DNA from: Zancudomyces culisetae
Lineage: Eukaryota; Kickxellomycota; Harpellomycetes; Harpellales; Legeriomycetaceae
Length of the DNA: 54,257 nt
NCBI GenBank assembly: GCA_001969505.1
Contig: LSSK01000012.1
Coordinates: 1 to 54,257, forward strand
Reading direction: 5' to 3'
Shown in pieces: positions 10,225-22,271 of the stretch. The notes below the pieces were generated by a model that worked only from the letters and a program-made list of their open reading frames with translations, made no database searches and had not been told where the DNA came from. The stretch's first letter is position 1. The number at the start of each line of letters is the position of its first letter. A program made the position numbers and the translations under genes.

Positions 10225-12351
10225 TGCTGCAAATGCTTTCCTGTCAATAGGTTGCGAATCAAAACAAAGTGTGCGCGCTAGTGTGACTTTACAAAGTCAT
10301 AAAAGATCTATCAGTTGTATGGATATATAACTTTAGCTATTTCAGCGACAAGCCAGAGCTATTCGTAGAAATAAAGCTAATAGCGAAAAAAAAAAGAGCC
10401 TTGTAGTCAGAAAACGAGTTTGTGTGGTAGTTTAGCCCTTTTTTTTTAGTTGCTATTTAATTTCCCGGGTCATGCGTCCTTTGATAGGCGGACAAAATTC
10501 TGAAAATAGTGCACTATTTGCTGGAAAAAATTTTTACTTTTTTTGCAAGCCTCAGATAACATTAGAATGATATGGATTCTGGACTGGAGTAGTAGATTAG
10601 ATGAAAAAAAAGACTATATTGATTTATACTGTTGGAGCTCGAAGGCAGAAGGGCTAAGACTAATAGTTTTTTGGTTTGCAAGCCTATCTGGTAGTAGCTG
10701 CCTAAAAAAAAATTTTCAGAAGAGTTTGGGTTATTTTTTCAAAAAATAAATACTGGCTGGCCTTATGTAAACACACAAATCACTCCATTTTCAGCTTTGA
10801 GGGATAGGCGAAAAACTCGGAAATGTATATCAAAAGCAATTGTACCAAAAAGTGAATGATGTGGTGGCAAAAGGCAGAGACCAGACTCCCAAATTCCAGA
10901 CTTTACGTTTAGACAAACAAAAAGCATCAAATCGGATGTTGTACTCTTACTATTTATGTGTTTTTGTATCTTGTGCTTGCGAAAATTTCGATTAAATAAT
11001 TGCAAGTATTAAGACACATATTAATCAAAGATTTGTAACTAGAGTAAAAGTAGTATAGACTAATGATAATGGCTTCAACGATCTTTTCATCGATGTTGCG
11101 TGGAAGAAAAAATAAAATAAATGAGTATTTAGTACACAGATTTCAAATCAAAACGGTGCTTTATTCGCAGTGTTTTACTCCTGAAGAAATATACATTCCA
11201 TTACTGGATATTTGCATTATAGCTATCTGGCTGACTGTGTATGGTTTCATAAAACGATTGCATGTACACTCAAAACGGCTAATGTAACTACGGTGAATAC
11301 TTTCGAACTGTAATAAAGAAAGTCACTACAAAATATAATCATCATTAATGATAATGATTAAGTATCTAAGACCCATATGGTATCCAAAGGTGTTATGATG
11401 GTATGTTTTTGTCATGATCTTGCTAGATACATATCTTATTTAATCTTCAAGATAGTACCAACCGTATTGGTGTTCCTGGAACCCAGCTTGAAATTCCATA
11501 CCAGTTTTCCGCTTTTAAAGCGTACTTTTGAAACTAACCTGCTCTTATTTTTGCTCATTTTTTCAACAGATAGTAGATTGGCACAGTTTCAAACTTTTTT
11601 GAAATAAAGTTTATGATGAGCATAGGTAGCAATAATGTAAAAACAGAAATTGCAAAAAAAAACCCCACCACATAAGCTTTGTTTTACCACAAGAGGGGCG
11701 GTAAAGGAATAACCACATCAAAACATCAATTTACTGAAAAGGACTTGTAATGGTAGAATAAAACGTGCCAGAGCGGGTAATTATAAATTATATCTGCGAT
11801 AGTCGCAAAATCACTCTTTGGATCCCTAAATCTACACACTCGATAAAGTGTGCTAAGGCCCCTAAACTTAGACAGGATTTCAGTGTTCTGTGGCAAAAGT
11901 ATATGTACATTTTTGGGAAAATGTGTGCACATACAGATCCTTGTTATACAGCTAACTCTCCTCCTCCTCCCCCCAAGGCAAATTTTAGTGTAATACCTCC
12001 ACATTGTTTACCATTGGCTCAGTGGTTAGTGTGTCATAAAGAGATAAACGTTTTCCACAAAGTTGATCCAAAAAAAAACGAGTAATTGTTATCATTGGCG
12101 ATTTTTCGGAGAAAAATTAGAAAACTTCATGAATTCTGCCAAAAACTATTTGCTAGTAAAATGGGTAAAAAAATCATTAAACCATCAAGGAAAAAAAACC
12201 ACAACTCTGCTTTCAAATTTCGATAAAGGTAAACGCTGACAGACTTGAGTAAAGCTAGTTTTAAAATAATTAACAGACAAAAACACACCGAGTAGTAAGG
12301 TAAAAGGCTAACAAAGGAGTAAGGAAAGAAAAACTCACAGAGATTAAAAAC
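10225..12351. other. Gene-poor 2.1 kb interval upstream of THR4
   Basis: No gene is supportable. It contains a short perfect inverted repeat (gacttt-ac-aaagtc, around 10285-10300), several A/T homopolymers, and an open frame of 74 codons at 11063-11287 (+) with a hydrophobic stretch (LLDICIIAIWLTVYGF) that I do not recognise and do not call. A tRNA A-box-like sequence (tggctcagtggttag, about 12016-12030) has no matching cloverleaf. The last few hundred bases, ending in an A-rich leader before 12352, presumably include the THR4 promoter. Confidence 0.45.
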
Positions 12352-13899
12352 ATGAAATATCGATCAACAAGAGGAAAGGATACAGGCTTTTCGTTTGAAG
12401 ATGTGGTTATGACAGGTTTGGCATCTGATGGAGGCCTGTTTATCCCCGAAGGAATCCCAACTCTACCAGAAGACTGGCGTAATAAGTGGGAAAACTACAC
12501 CTTCCAGCAATTATCATTTGCAATATTGAGATTGTTTATAGACCAAGCAGAAATCCCAGATGAAAGTCTGCGAGAAATTATCGAAAAATCCTATTCGACC
12601 TTTACCAACAAAGATGTCACACCAATGGTCCAAATAGATAGTCAGGCGGATACGTGGATACTGGAACTTTTCCATGGTCCTACATTCGCATTCAAGGACG
12701 TTGCACTGCAGTTTTTGGGCAATCTCTTTGAGTATTTCTTAAAAAGAAGAAATTCTATGCACAAGGACGAAAGCAGCCCAGTAAACAGAATCACTGTTGT
12801 TGGAGCAACCAGTGGAGATACAGGTGGAGCGGCCATATATGGGCTTATGGGCAAAGAAAATGTCTCGCTGTTTATAATGCATCCAAACAACAGAGTTTCG
12901 ACTATTCAAAAGGCCCAAATGACAACTGTAGATGAGGAGAATATCCACAATATTGCTATAGAGGGAACATTTGATGATTGTCAAGATATTGTTAAACTAC
13001 TCTTCGGACGTAAAGAGTTCAATCAAAAGTATTCGCTAGGAGCAATCAACTCTATAAATTGGGCGAGAATCTTGGCACAGATAGTATACTATTTCCATTC
13101 ATACTTTTCTCTTGTGCGTGCTGGAAAAGCTCAGCCAAAGATTGTGTTTGTTACACCTACCGGAAACTTTGGCGATATTCTTGCTGGTCACTACGCTCAA
13201 CGACTGGGTCTTCCAATTGCCAAACTTGTGATAGCAACAAACTCAAATGACATTTTGGATAGATTTTTCAAAAGCGGCGCCTATGAGAAAGGTGATGGCG
13301 GTGTTAAAGAAACACCATCACCAGCCATGGATATCCTCGTTTCATCTAACTTTGAACGGTTTCTATGGTACTTGGCACGTGATCATGAATCTAAGGCCGA
13401 CGATCTGGAAGGGAAGGGCAACGATGCAGGTCGCATTGTAGCTAAATGGATGGATGATCTAAAGCTTGATGGAACAACACGTGTTTCAGGTGATGCACAC
13501 AAAGCTGCAAGACAATATTTCCTATCTGGTTCAACAAACAACCAAAAAACCTACGAAACCATTAGAGCCTATTACTCTCCTCCTGAAGGATCTAGCCATG
13601 TTAACTATTTGATGGATCCTCATACCGCTGTCGGAGTTAATGTTGCCAATACCCTTCGGGCTCAGCTCATCGAAGAGTTGGGCGGTGATGACTTCACTAC
13701 GGTTTGTTTATCTACCGCTCATCCTGCAAAGTTTGTAGAGGCTATTGAAGAATCCCTTGATGGCTGCGAACCAAAGTTTGAATTCAGCGCTATCTGCCCA
13801 AAGCAATTCGTTGGGATTTTAGATCTTAAACAGAAATACAAAGTCCTTCCCAATTCTGCGGATGCGGTTGCTTCACATATTGAGCATACCCTATTATAA
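12352..13899 (+). CDS. THR4: THR4: threonine synthase
   Basis: Catalyses the last step of threonine synthesis, O-phosphohomoserine to threonine plus phosphate, with PLP, in the cytosol. The 515-aa intronless ORF has the family length (yeast Thr4 is about 514). It has the N-terminal MKYRSTRG, GLASDGGLFIPEGIP and the PLP-lysine motif GPTFAFKDVALQ (K115). Further on are the glycine-rich GATSGDTGGAAI, the NSINWARILAQIVYYF block, the GNFGDILAG motif and a C-terminal LSTAHPAKF. All support fungal-type (yeast/bacterial class) threonine synthase. The start lies in an A-rich context (aaaaacATGaaa). No anomalies. Confidence 0.97.
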   Translation: MKYRSTRGKDTGFSFEDVVMTGLASDGGLFIPEGIPTLPEDWRNKWENYTFQQLSFAILRLFIDQAEIPDESLREIIEKSYSTFTNKDVTPMVQIDSQADTWILELFHGPTFAFKDVALQFLGNLFEYFLKRRNSMHKDESSPVNRITVVGATSGDTGGAAIYGLMGKENVSLFIMHPNNRVSTIQKAQMTTVDEENIHNIAIEGTFDDCQDIVKLLFGRKEFNQKYSLGAINSINWARILAQIVYYFHSYFSLVRAGKAQPKIVFVTPTGNFGDILAGHYAQRLGLPIAKLVIATNSNDILDRFFKSGAYEKGDGGVKETPSPAMDILVSSNFERFLWYLARDHESKADDLEGKGNDAGRIVAKWMDDLKLDGTTRVSGDAHKAARQYFLSGSTNNQKTYETIRAYYSPPEGSSHVNYLMDPHTAVGVNVANTLRAQLIEELGGDDFTTVCLSTAHPAKFVEAIEESLDGCEPKFEFSAICPKQFVGILDLKQKYKVLPNSADAVASHIEHTLL

Positions 13900-15002
13900 T
13901 TATAAAGTTGCTATTACACTTTTTTACTCTTCGCTTTTACGGCCATTATCTTGCTTGTGCACTTTTGTTTTTTTGAAAAGAGTATCTATCTAAGTGATTA
14001 TTTGTGTTGAGCAATATCCTCGATTTCCACCTATCTTTTTTCTCTTTTCTCTTTTTTCTCTTTTCTCTTTTCTTTATTTCTTTTATACTTTTTTGTTTTT
14101 TCTTCTTTTCTCACTCTCTTTTTGTGAGTAACTGTCAAAAATCGGTACAAACAACTGAAAAAGACAGAAAGGAGTACTTGCCACTAGATAAACACTCCTA
14201 TATGTTCTATTTACTTGCCTCTAGTAGTTGATGTTTATAATACTTACAAATTAAATCTTGTTGTTTGTGGCTCGTGTCAATCAGGAAAAGGGTCAAAGAG
14301 AGAGAGAAAGAGAGAGGAGGTTGACATGCTTGATTATTAAATGCTCAGGAATTTGAATAAGTTTGGTTCATAACATGTGCGAAATATACACAAAAATACT
14401 CTCAAACAAGGGGGAAGGGGGAATAAATGCACCTAATGAAGATATTTGTTGTGTATTGGAGGACTGTACAAATCTACGTGGTTATTTTCAACAGACAGAA
14501 AGGTGGTATTTCATTATTATAGAAATTGAGGCTGGTTAAACACATGTTTTCCCAGGCATTTAAACGGGCTAGGTCTAACGAACTCTATTCCTCACTATTC
14601 TTATGATAATCTTCACCCACTACCCACATCTTTTTTTTTTCTACAGAAACTGCTTGTTTCTGCTAAGTTGGATTCTATTTCCCCCATTTCACCCCCTGGT
14701 TTTTGCAATTTGTATGAATTCGGAATCGTTCTTCAAATTTGTAACAAAAAGCGAGCCCAATAATGGAAAAAAGAAGCGCTTGCTAAATTTCGGAACCGTT
14801 TATGACCAACTAAATTGACAAGTTGCAAGAATAGATGCGAAAAAATTTCGGAGTGTTGAAAATCACTAAAACGTCTTGTCCACCTCTCATTTACTTTTGG
14901 AATTTGAACTTTCAAATACAACAACATATTGTACTCAAAGAAGGAAAAAACTGTTCTTTTATCAGCTTTACATTGGTGTTTCCAAGAAATAAGTCTAATA
15001 AA
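13900..15002. other. Intergenic THR4 / ALO1 with strand-biased simple tracts
   Basis: 1.1 kb. At about 14030-14122 the plus strand is almost pure T/C (repeated tctttt/ttctctttt). About 14285-14320 is G/A-rich (gggtcaaagagagagagaaagagagaggagg). Both are simple-sequence tracts rather than genes; they may mark the THR4 3' end and the ALO1 promoter. The frame 14603-14818 is not coding-like. Confidence 0.5.
14030..14122. repeat. Polypyrimidine low-complexity tract
   Basis: Near-continuous T/C on the plus strand made of degenerate tctttt/ttctc units about 130 bp downstream of the THR4 stop. It is a simple sequence with no coding interpretation. Confidence 0.7.
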
Positions 15003-16837
15003 ATGATACGAGGGTTAAAGAATCTAACAAAAGAAGAAAAGACTCTGCTGAATTCAACATTGTGTCACGACCCAAAGTCCAAACATAAATTTACAAATTG
15101 GTCCAGAACCTTTGATTGCGAACCATTTTTGTATCTGGCACCTACCACTGAAAATGAGGTTATCGAGGTATGTTACCGTTGAATATCATACATTTATCTG
15201 AATATTAGTGGCATACTTGTCTCTATAGCCATATTAAACAGGGGGAGATTAAAAAGAGCCACGGCACCGGTAACAACCAGTCAAACCAAAATAAACAATC
15301 TATTTCTACTTAATTAGATTATAAATTTTGCAAGAAAGCGTGGACTTTCAGTAAAGCCAATTGGGTCAGGCCATTCCCCATCAGATTTGGCCTGTACCGA
15401 TGGAATCATGTTAAACATGGACAAAATGAACCGAGTTATGGAGGTATGCATCAGTATTTATCACATTTTACACTGCTTTCTCGCTCAAATATAATGTCTA
15501 TCAATAACTTTCGAGAATATTTATTTTTGAAAAAAAAATCTTGACTCTCTTTTTTAGGTTGATCTTGAAAACCACAGAGTAACGGTTGAGGCAGGCATCC
15601 GGCTAAAGGAGCTTCATTTGGTTTTGAAAAAGTGGAATCTCGCCTTATCATCTATCGGAAGTATCTCTGATCAAAGTCTGGCTGGTGTAATTGCCACAGC
15701 TACACACGGTACCGGTATAGAATATGGCTGTTTCTCATCTATCGTAGGTTCTATGATTTCATTTAATTATCGATCACTTGCACCTTTGTACTTCATACTA
15801 CTGAATGCAGTTTATACAGATAACTGGACACACTATAAAACGTTCCTGTGGATTAGGTTGTCGATCTCGTGCTAGTAGATGGGTTGGGTAGAAGACACTA
15901 TTGCTCCAGTGATGTCAATGAGCCGCTGTTCAATGCAGCAAGATGCAGTTTAGGTGCCCTAGGAATAATAACTCAACTTACTATTCAATGTGAGCCTGCG
16001 TTTTTGTTGAAGGCGGTTCAAGTTCCCGAGAAGCTCGACTATATACTTGATAATCTTATCGATCTCTTGGATGAGTCCGAGCACATGCGGTTCTGGTGGT
16101 TTCCGCATACTGACGACACTGTATTGTGGAAGGCAAATCGCACAAAAGAGCCAGTAAAACCACTTAAGGAGGGATTTGTGATGGATAAGCTTTTCGGATT
16201 CCACTTTTACCAATTCCAGCTTATGCTTGCGCGATATATGCCTAGCGTCATTCCATCAATCACCAAGTCCCATTACCAATTACGGTTCAACAAGAAAGTT
16301 GAATGGGTTGATGAAAGCTACAAGGTGTTTAATTTTGACTGCCTATTTCCTCAATACGTGAATGAATGGGCTGTTCCAGTTGAAAACACCCGTACTGCTT
16401 TAAACATGCTTCGAGCTCTGTTTACTGCAGAACCCGATCTAAAAGTTCATTTCCCCGTTGAAGTGCGTTTTGTCAAAAAAGACAATGTGATGCTAAGCCC
16501 CTGCTATAATCAATATGTCTGTTATATCGGTGTGATAATGTATAGACCATATTACCTCCCCGTTCCCTATAAAAAGTACTGGAAAGCGTATGAGGATATT
16601 ATGCGCTCTCTACGTGGTCGTCCACATTGGGCAAAGGCTCATAAATTTTATTACTTTGATTTTCTCAAGGCTTATCCTGAGTTCCCTCGCTTTTTGGAAA
16701 TTAGACAAGCTGTTGATCCTGAGGGTATCTTTTTGAATGATTATTTGAAGAGACATATAATGCCTCCATCTGCAGAAAACTGCACTGGACCACTGTCTTC
16801 GAAATCCGGAACCGAGAAACAGAATTCAAAGTTGTAA
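15003..16837 (+). CDS. ALO1: ALO1: D-arabinono-1,4-lactone oxidase (four exons)
   Basis: Last enzyme of fungal D-erythroascorbate synthesis, a mitochondrial-membrane flavoprotein oxidising D-arabinono-1,4-lactone. Exons 15003-15167, 15318-15443, 15558-15743 and 15857-16837 are all phase 0 and give 485 aa. Exon 2 holds the covalent-FAD motif GSGHSPSD (His74). Exon 3 has GIRLKELH, SIGSISDQSLAGVIATATHGTG. Exon 4 starts VVDLVLVDGLG and continues with the ALO domain, including FDCLFPQYVNEWAVP and the C-terminal RPHWAKAHKF and DPEGIFLNDYL. Donors are gtatgt, gtatgc and gtaggt. The length is somewhat shorter than yeast Alo1 (526). The ATG at 15003 is the only suitable start in exon 1. The C-terminal tail is Ser/Lys-rich and unconserved. 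Confidence 0.95.
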
Positions 16838-17305
16838 TCTGTTTTTATTTTTACTATACTGATTAATACAGACCCGATATACTATTATTATTCTTGTTTT
16901 TATGCTTATATACCAACTTGGTTTCTAGTTCTCAAGCAAATAAATGCCAAATATAACATACGATCCAGAGGTCTGATGTGTCATCTGTTTGCGGTCAACT
17001 ATCACTGACTATTTCTGCAACACATCTTTTTGTGAGCGGGAGAGTGGGAGTGGTTATTCTGAGAGCTTCTACAGCCCTTTTGATTTTCATATTGTACTAT
17101 TTACAGGGTTGGTAAAAAATGGTAATAGTTTTGCAGCACATAGATCCGATTCGAGAAAAAATTCTTTTTTTTTTGGTTGATTTAATTTTGTTAATATACT
17201 TGCTGGTTGAAAAATATACCTATTCTTCACTTTTCTCATAACAGAGTTGAAGAATCTTTGTAAATAAACACTAAATAAAGCTTCTCATAGTAAATTTTTG
17301 GAAAA
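16838..17305. other. Intergenic ALO1 / TAN1
   Basis: 470 bp between two genes on the same strand: 3' flank of ALO1 and promoter of TAN1. T10 tract near 17165. No ORF or RNA gene supported. Confidence 0.5.
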
Positions 17306-18759
17306 ATGGCAGAAAAGAGAAAATTCGATGGAAAACCACGAGGAGAAAGGCAAAACAAAAAGTCCTATTTCAACAAAAAGGTAAGGAAGTAGCCTAGATT
17401 CATAAACTTGAAGCTGTGGAAGAATATTTTGTCTAGAGTATATCGACAATAGTACATAGATTAAGAATTGCACACACATATATATGCACATAAATATACA
17501 TATTAATTTTTGAGGGAATAATCGCTGTAATAATAACACAAATAATGTCACAAATTCGAAATAGATTGAGCAGGAAGAGGCCTCTTTGGGTCTACCGGTG
17601 GGGAGTAAAGGCTTTTATGTTACCAGCATATTAGGGAAAGAGAAAAATAGCGTAAATGAAGTTATAAGACTCTTAGGAGAGGTAAATATGGTGTTTTATG
17701 CTTAATATGTGAAAATCTATTTTGTTGCGTTGTGGTTTTCAGAGATGGAAAAGCACTAAACAATATCGTAGTCTATTTTTAGCTTAATATTGATTTCTTG
17801 CGACCATGTGTTAATAATAACAAAAATAGTATGTAAATGAGAGCGAAGTCGAAAAGACCGAAGAGGATAGCGAGAGTGGCAAGAATGAAGAGACCGAAAA
17901 GCAGGATTTGGAGGATGAAATTGCTCAGGAATTGGCAGAATTCAAAAATTCCCGAAAAGAATCGATATTTAAACCTGTGTTTACTGGTGTCTCATGCAGT
18001 AAGTTCTTAGGAACCATGTGGCTCCCATCAGTACAGCTTTTCTAGATTCTACTTCTTATTAACCTCCTATCAACACATGTAAACAATTAAACATAGTTTC
18101 ATTTATCAAGTGTCCAGGATCAGTAGACGTTATCGAGATTACTAGAAAAATGATGGACGATATAGCGAGCAACAAAAGCAAATCAACGCGCTACACCTGC
18201 CGCTTGGTACCAATACAAATGACATGCGGTGCAAGTACTGAAAGCATTATAAACGGCGTCCAAACAATAGGGAACTTTCTGTTAGATCCTGAATCCTCGC
18301 CTGTTTCGGTAATAGGTTTTCACTTGCTAAACGTTTACCTTGTTATTAAATCATTGTATCTTACTGACCACTTGTATAATTTTACAGTTCATGGCTGCCG
18401 TTAAAATCCGCAACAATTCAAAAGTAGATAAGACTGAGGTCGTAAATGCAATTGGAAAATTGTTTGGGGAAAAAAACAACGTAAATCTGACCTACCCAGA
18501 CTATACCATCATGGTTGAGGTTTTTAGGGTAATGATATTCATATTTTTTTTTGTCCTGGAAGATATTAAATATCAAACGATTGCAAACTGATTATTAAAT
18601 AACCAACAACCCTTTCTTATTCTTTAAAGTAATTAATTATTGTAAACATAGAGCATATGCATACTGAGCATTATAAAGGACTATGTCAAGTTCAGAAAGT
18701 ACAACATTGTCGGATTATTTTCCGAAGGAGTGTTACAAGAAAAGAAAACCCAGCAGTAG
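17306..18759 (+). CDS. TAN1: TAN1/THUMPD1: tRNA acetyltransferase adaptor (six exons)
   Basis: Tan1 (THUMPD1) binds tRNA through its THUMP domain and is needed, with Kre33/NAT10, for N4-acetylcytidine at position 12 of tRNA-Ser and tRNA-Leu. Exons 17306-17380, 17565-17681, 17830-17998, 18118-18308, 18388-18528 and 18652-18759 join in phase to 266 aa. The start is MAEKRKFDGK with a basic N-terminus. Exon 2 carries GSKGFYVTSILGKE. Exon 3 is acidic. Exon 4 has RYTCRLVPIQMTC. Exon 5 has FMAAVKIRNNSKVDKTEVV. The last exon carries the family end IIKDYVKFRKYNI. The exon 5/6 join (VEVFR|SIC) keeps the same spacing as human THUMPD1. No single exon exceeds 191 bp, so ORF scans miss the gene. It converges with SEN2. 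Confidence 0.92.
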
Positions 18760-19033
18760 AGTATTATTATAGATATTTTTTATTGTTCTTGAGCATGCCA
18801 GTTGCACTGTAGTATTTTTTACCGCCAATTTATAGAATACACCCTGCAACACATCTAGTATACCTTTGAGGTTTACTGTAGCATTGGAAATGATTTTGTG
18901 CTGGGCCGAAGGTTCTTTCTGGTGCTAAAGTCAATTTACAATTAAAATAATTGCTAATAAAAACTATTACAAATGAGCAGTGGTCGAGTGTTTTCTACAG
19001 TTGTCCTTCTCCCCCTCCCACCCCTTGATGTTG

Positions 19034-21173
19034 TTACTGAGCTTCTCTGTTTGCGTTTGGCTCAAACCTGTTGAGCTTTATCTCGTGGATTCTATACAAC
19101 GACAAGTCGATTTCTGGGATACATAACGGAATGGACTTTTCGGGTATGTATACGTAGCAGAGTAGCAGAGTCTATGTGTTTTTACAATTTTGTCGAAACC
19201 AGTTTGTCGAGAATAGTAATTAAATGGTATGATGTGATGTGATGTGATGTGACATAGCACAATATGATACTCAGCTAATATCTCTCCTTCTTCCCTCCTC
19301 AAGAAACCGATCAAAAATAACTAACCTTTCGAACTTGTGAACATAGTCTAACATAGGAATGTAAGTGTATAATTTCTGCGCCTTCTGCAGGACCAAATAC
19401 GCGGGTTTCATGATGTCTTTCATGGTACACAGGAATGATTTTAACTGCAAACCTAGTAATTATAGGTTAAATTAAATGTCAAGCTACCAAACTTAGCCAG
19501 AGCTTCATGTACTTACTTGGAATGACTTTTCCGTGGCCCACTTTCGTACAGCACTATAACGAGAAAAATATAACACGTATCAATTGTTGTAATCATCCCA
19601 GTTACCAGCTACTGGTTGCTAGCTAATACTAGTCGATAAAAAATAAAATAGTGCAAGTTTATGCTTACAAAAATCCACTGCAAACTTTATCCCACTTCTT
19701 ACTATCCACCCAGCACTCCTATAATGGTAGTAAACTACATACTCAAGCAGCATTCTATTATCCCACTCCAATTTGCCGCCATCATTTGTGAGTATCAATC
19801 TCCATAGATCATACGCTGGTATTAACTTCTATTCCATGGTTATAATCTGTCAAAAAGTAATAACTCAAGTGAGGGTAATGACAAAATGCAAAAGTAGGTG
19901 AGTATATGGAATAATACAGCAAAAAAAACACAATTAAAAGTCAAATGTAAAATCAAAAATACCTTATCGCTACTATACAGCTCCATACATCCCAAAGCAC
20001 AGGATAAAAACAGGGTTTCGCAGCAACTTAACTGCATTGGTTCCATATACTCTACGTTTTTACTATTTATACTCTCGAAACATGTATCGATCCCTAATGT
20101 TGCAAAAAATAAAATTTTGTGTTTAGAAACAAAGCTAATGGATAGTGGAATGATATATACATGTTTTTAAACATAAAAGGTCATTGGTTACTTTTCTCTG
20201 TTCCCTGCCTCTCAGCCCTTCGTTTCCAAGTCAATTCCTCGACATATCCGATGGTCTCTAAAACGCATACATATATTTTTTAGTAATCGAAGCTATTGTT
20301 AGCATGTAAATAAACCAAAAAAAAGTATCACAACCTAGTGGTGTAAATACTAATCATTCCGAATAAATATACATACATCTATACATACCATCTTTCTGTC
20401 TGTATTTTTCGTATCTGCTTTTAAATGTCGGCTCCGAGCGTGATAATATTCCCTTTCCAAAATTCCCATTTTCCCATATTTTATTTATCGTATGTTTGTC
20501 GTAACACCATACCTGAATCCCAGTCACAGCGCCAGTACCCCGATCTTCATAGTAAGTAACAGTGGCTTTTAAATCGGTGGAAAATACAAGGCCTCTCCTA
20601 AAGAGCGGATCTATAAATTTACTAAGCATAGCTTTTAATTGTGTTGTCAGACCATCGAGCCCTCCGTACTGTCTTTTTCCAGCATTTTTTCCTTTTTTTT
20701 GTTTTTTGACTGATGTAGTGCTTAATCGTGTATTTTTTGTCAATTTATCTAGGAAAACAAGTTATATTATATTATTAGTTGAGCATACTCTAGATTTTCT
20801 TTTTCGTACTGGTTACCTTTTGCATTTTAATTGAAACCTTTAATAATTTTAGTCACCTCATACAATATAGAGATACAAATTGAGAATTACCATTTTTCAA
20901 AACCTGAAAGAAAGGAATCGCGGGTACTCTGGCAATTGATGTTTTCAATCTAAACAGTGCTCCGGAAAAAATGCTAAATATCCTGCTAAATGTCCTAATT
21001 AGATCCCTGGTAGCACGAAAATTAACAAACCTATACGAAATGCTCTTGAATTGTATTTGCAAAAGGTCAAACAATGAAGGTGTCTCGTCATATGGCAGCT
21101 TTTTTCTACTCTCAGCTGCTCTACGGGTATTAGTCCTGATAGGATTCTTTTTTATTCCATCCTGATTTTTCAT
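19034..21173 (-). CDS. SEN2: SEN2/TSEN2: tRNA-splicing endonuclease catalytic subunit (eight exons)
   Basis: Catalytic subunit of the heterotetrameric tRNA-splicing endonuclease, which cuts the 5' splice site of intron-containing pre-tRNAs. Exons: 21173-20891, 20748-20389, 20257-20192, 20093-19963, 19828-19669, 19553-19517 (37 nt), 19452-19326 and 19171-19034; all phases agree and give 433 aa. Diagnostic segments are NGNFGKGILSRSEPTFKSR, then YVVYYHYRSAGWIVRSGIKF. The catalytic triad is visible as Tyr336 (LLYESGP), His344 (KSHSKF) and Lys388 (VRK|TLLLCYV). As in yeast Sen2, Tyr and His are eight residues apart. The first exon is the least certain: its sequence is not conserved in my eyes, but it ends in the phase needed and adds an otherwise missing start. 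Confidence 0.9.
19228..19253. repeat. Short tandem repeat (gatgt)n inside a SEN2 intron
   Basis: Four perfect and about one imperfect copies of the pentamer gatgt lie in the intron between SEN2 exons 7 and 8. It is a candidate microsatellite and non-coding. Confidence 0.8.
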
Positions 21174-21964
21174 ACTTGCCTTTCCTTGATTTTTACTCTC
21201 TCGCCTCTAATTCCTCCTTTTTTTCGGTTTTCAGTTTGTTTAAAAAGAATCTCTATATAGCTTTTTCTAGCTAGAGGAAAAATTGCTGATAATATTTTGA
21301 GGTTACTTAAGCCAATAAACAGCCAATGAAAGAGGGTTATTATTGGAATACACGATCTTGATGGAAACACCTAGAGTATCTAAGCGATCTACCCATAATG
21401 ACATAATAGCGATTGTAGGACATGAAAGTATCACCGTATTACTATGATGCAAGATGGAGTAGCGAGTTTTTTTTGAAAATTATTCATATTTAGGGTCGAC
21501 AGACGAATATAGGATTTATTAAGGCTTGAGGTAAAATGGTTACTGTTAGTAAACTCACCATACAGTATCCAATGACTTACTGTAATTAAACGGACTTTGG
21601 ACTTTTTAACTGATTTTTGTCTGGTTTAGATGGTAAAAGTAAAGAGAGAAAGTACCGTGTAGTTTCTTCAGAAAGATGGCCAACTAACTTTAAGTGTTTC
21701 GAATATCCTCGGCTATTTTGTTCTTATTCATATTCCTCGCATTAATTTTATCATATAATCAACTTTCATGCAATGTAACAGCTTTGGACTTTGATAATAG
21801 ACGTTGTATACTTGGTTCCAACAAATGGTAATTTTGCTTTAGGCACTTTTCAATTGCGGGCGGGTATTTATTATTGATGCATCCCTTGGAAGTTTGATTA
21901 GATCTAGATTTTTTTTATTAGATGAATTTATTAAATAAATATCAGAAAAACCACAAAAAAAATC

Positions 21965-22169
21965 CTATACAATATCTACCCAACTAATTTCCCTCCGTCC
22001 CTCTAGGGACTGCATACACACTGGGCGTTGGTTCAAAGATGGATCCAGATTTGAAATTCGAAAACAATTCGATCCACCGAGTAAATAGATATACTTTTTT
22101 CCAAATAGCGATGCTATGACCACCGTGTATCTCGTGCTGGTCGCGTTTTCTATTCCCGGTTATTGACAC
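21965..22169 (-). pseudogene. Kelch-repeat-like fragment, frameshifted
   Basis: On the minus strand one frame reads HEIHGGHSIAIWKK and is then continued, after a one-base frame change at an A6 run (T6 at 22095-22100 on the plus strand), by YIYLLGGSN...ISWVDI, ending at a TAG (21967-21965). The pattern R/H-x-x-GGH-x(n)-YIYLLGG-x(n)-W is the kelch-repeat signature (muskelin/kelch type). I see no convincing neighbouring blades, so this is either a decayed gene copy or one exon of a gene carrying a homopolymer sequencing error. The assignment rests on pattern only. Confidence 0.35.
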
Positions 22170-22271
22170 AGCATCTGGAATGAATATTTCAATTTAGCGA
22201 ATAAAAAACAAAATGCTTCAACTAGGAGGGAGATGGGGGGGGTTGAGGTTGTTTAGCTCAGTTTTGCATTT

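Noticed and set aside
11063-11287. 74-codon plus frame with a hydrophobic segment
   Set aside because: No recognised family, weak start context and no splice partners; could be real but not supportable.
12008-12080. A-box-like sequence (tggctcagtggttag) suggesting a tRNA gene
   Set aside because: No ggttcgaatcc-like B box at the right distance and no pairing acceptor stem; probably chance or a heavily decayed tRNA.
19215-19260. gatgt repeats considered as a telomere-like or CRISPR-like array
   Set aside because: Only about five short units inside a SEN2 intron, without spacers; a simple microsatellite.
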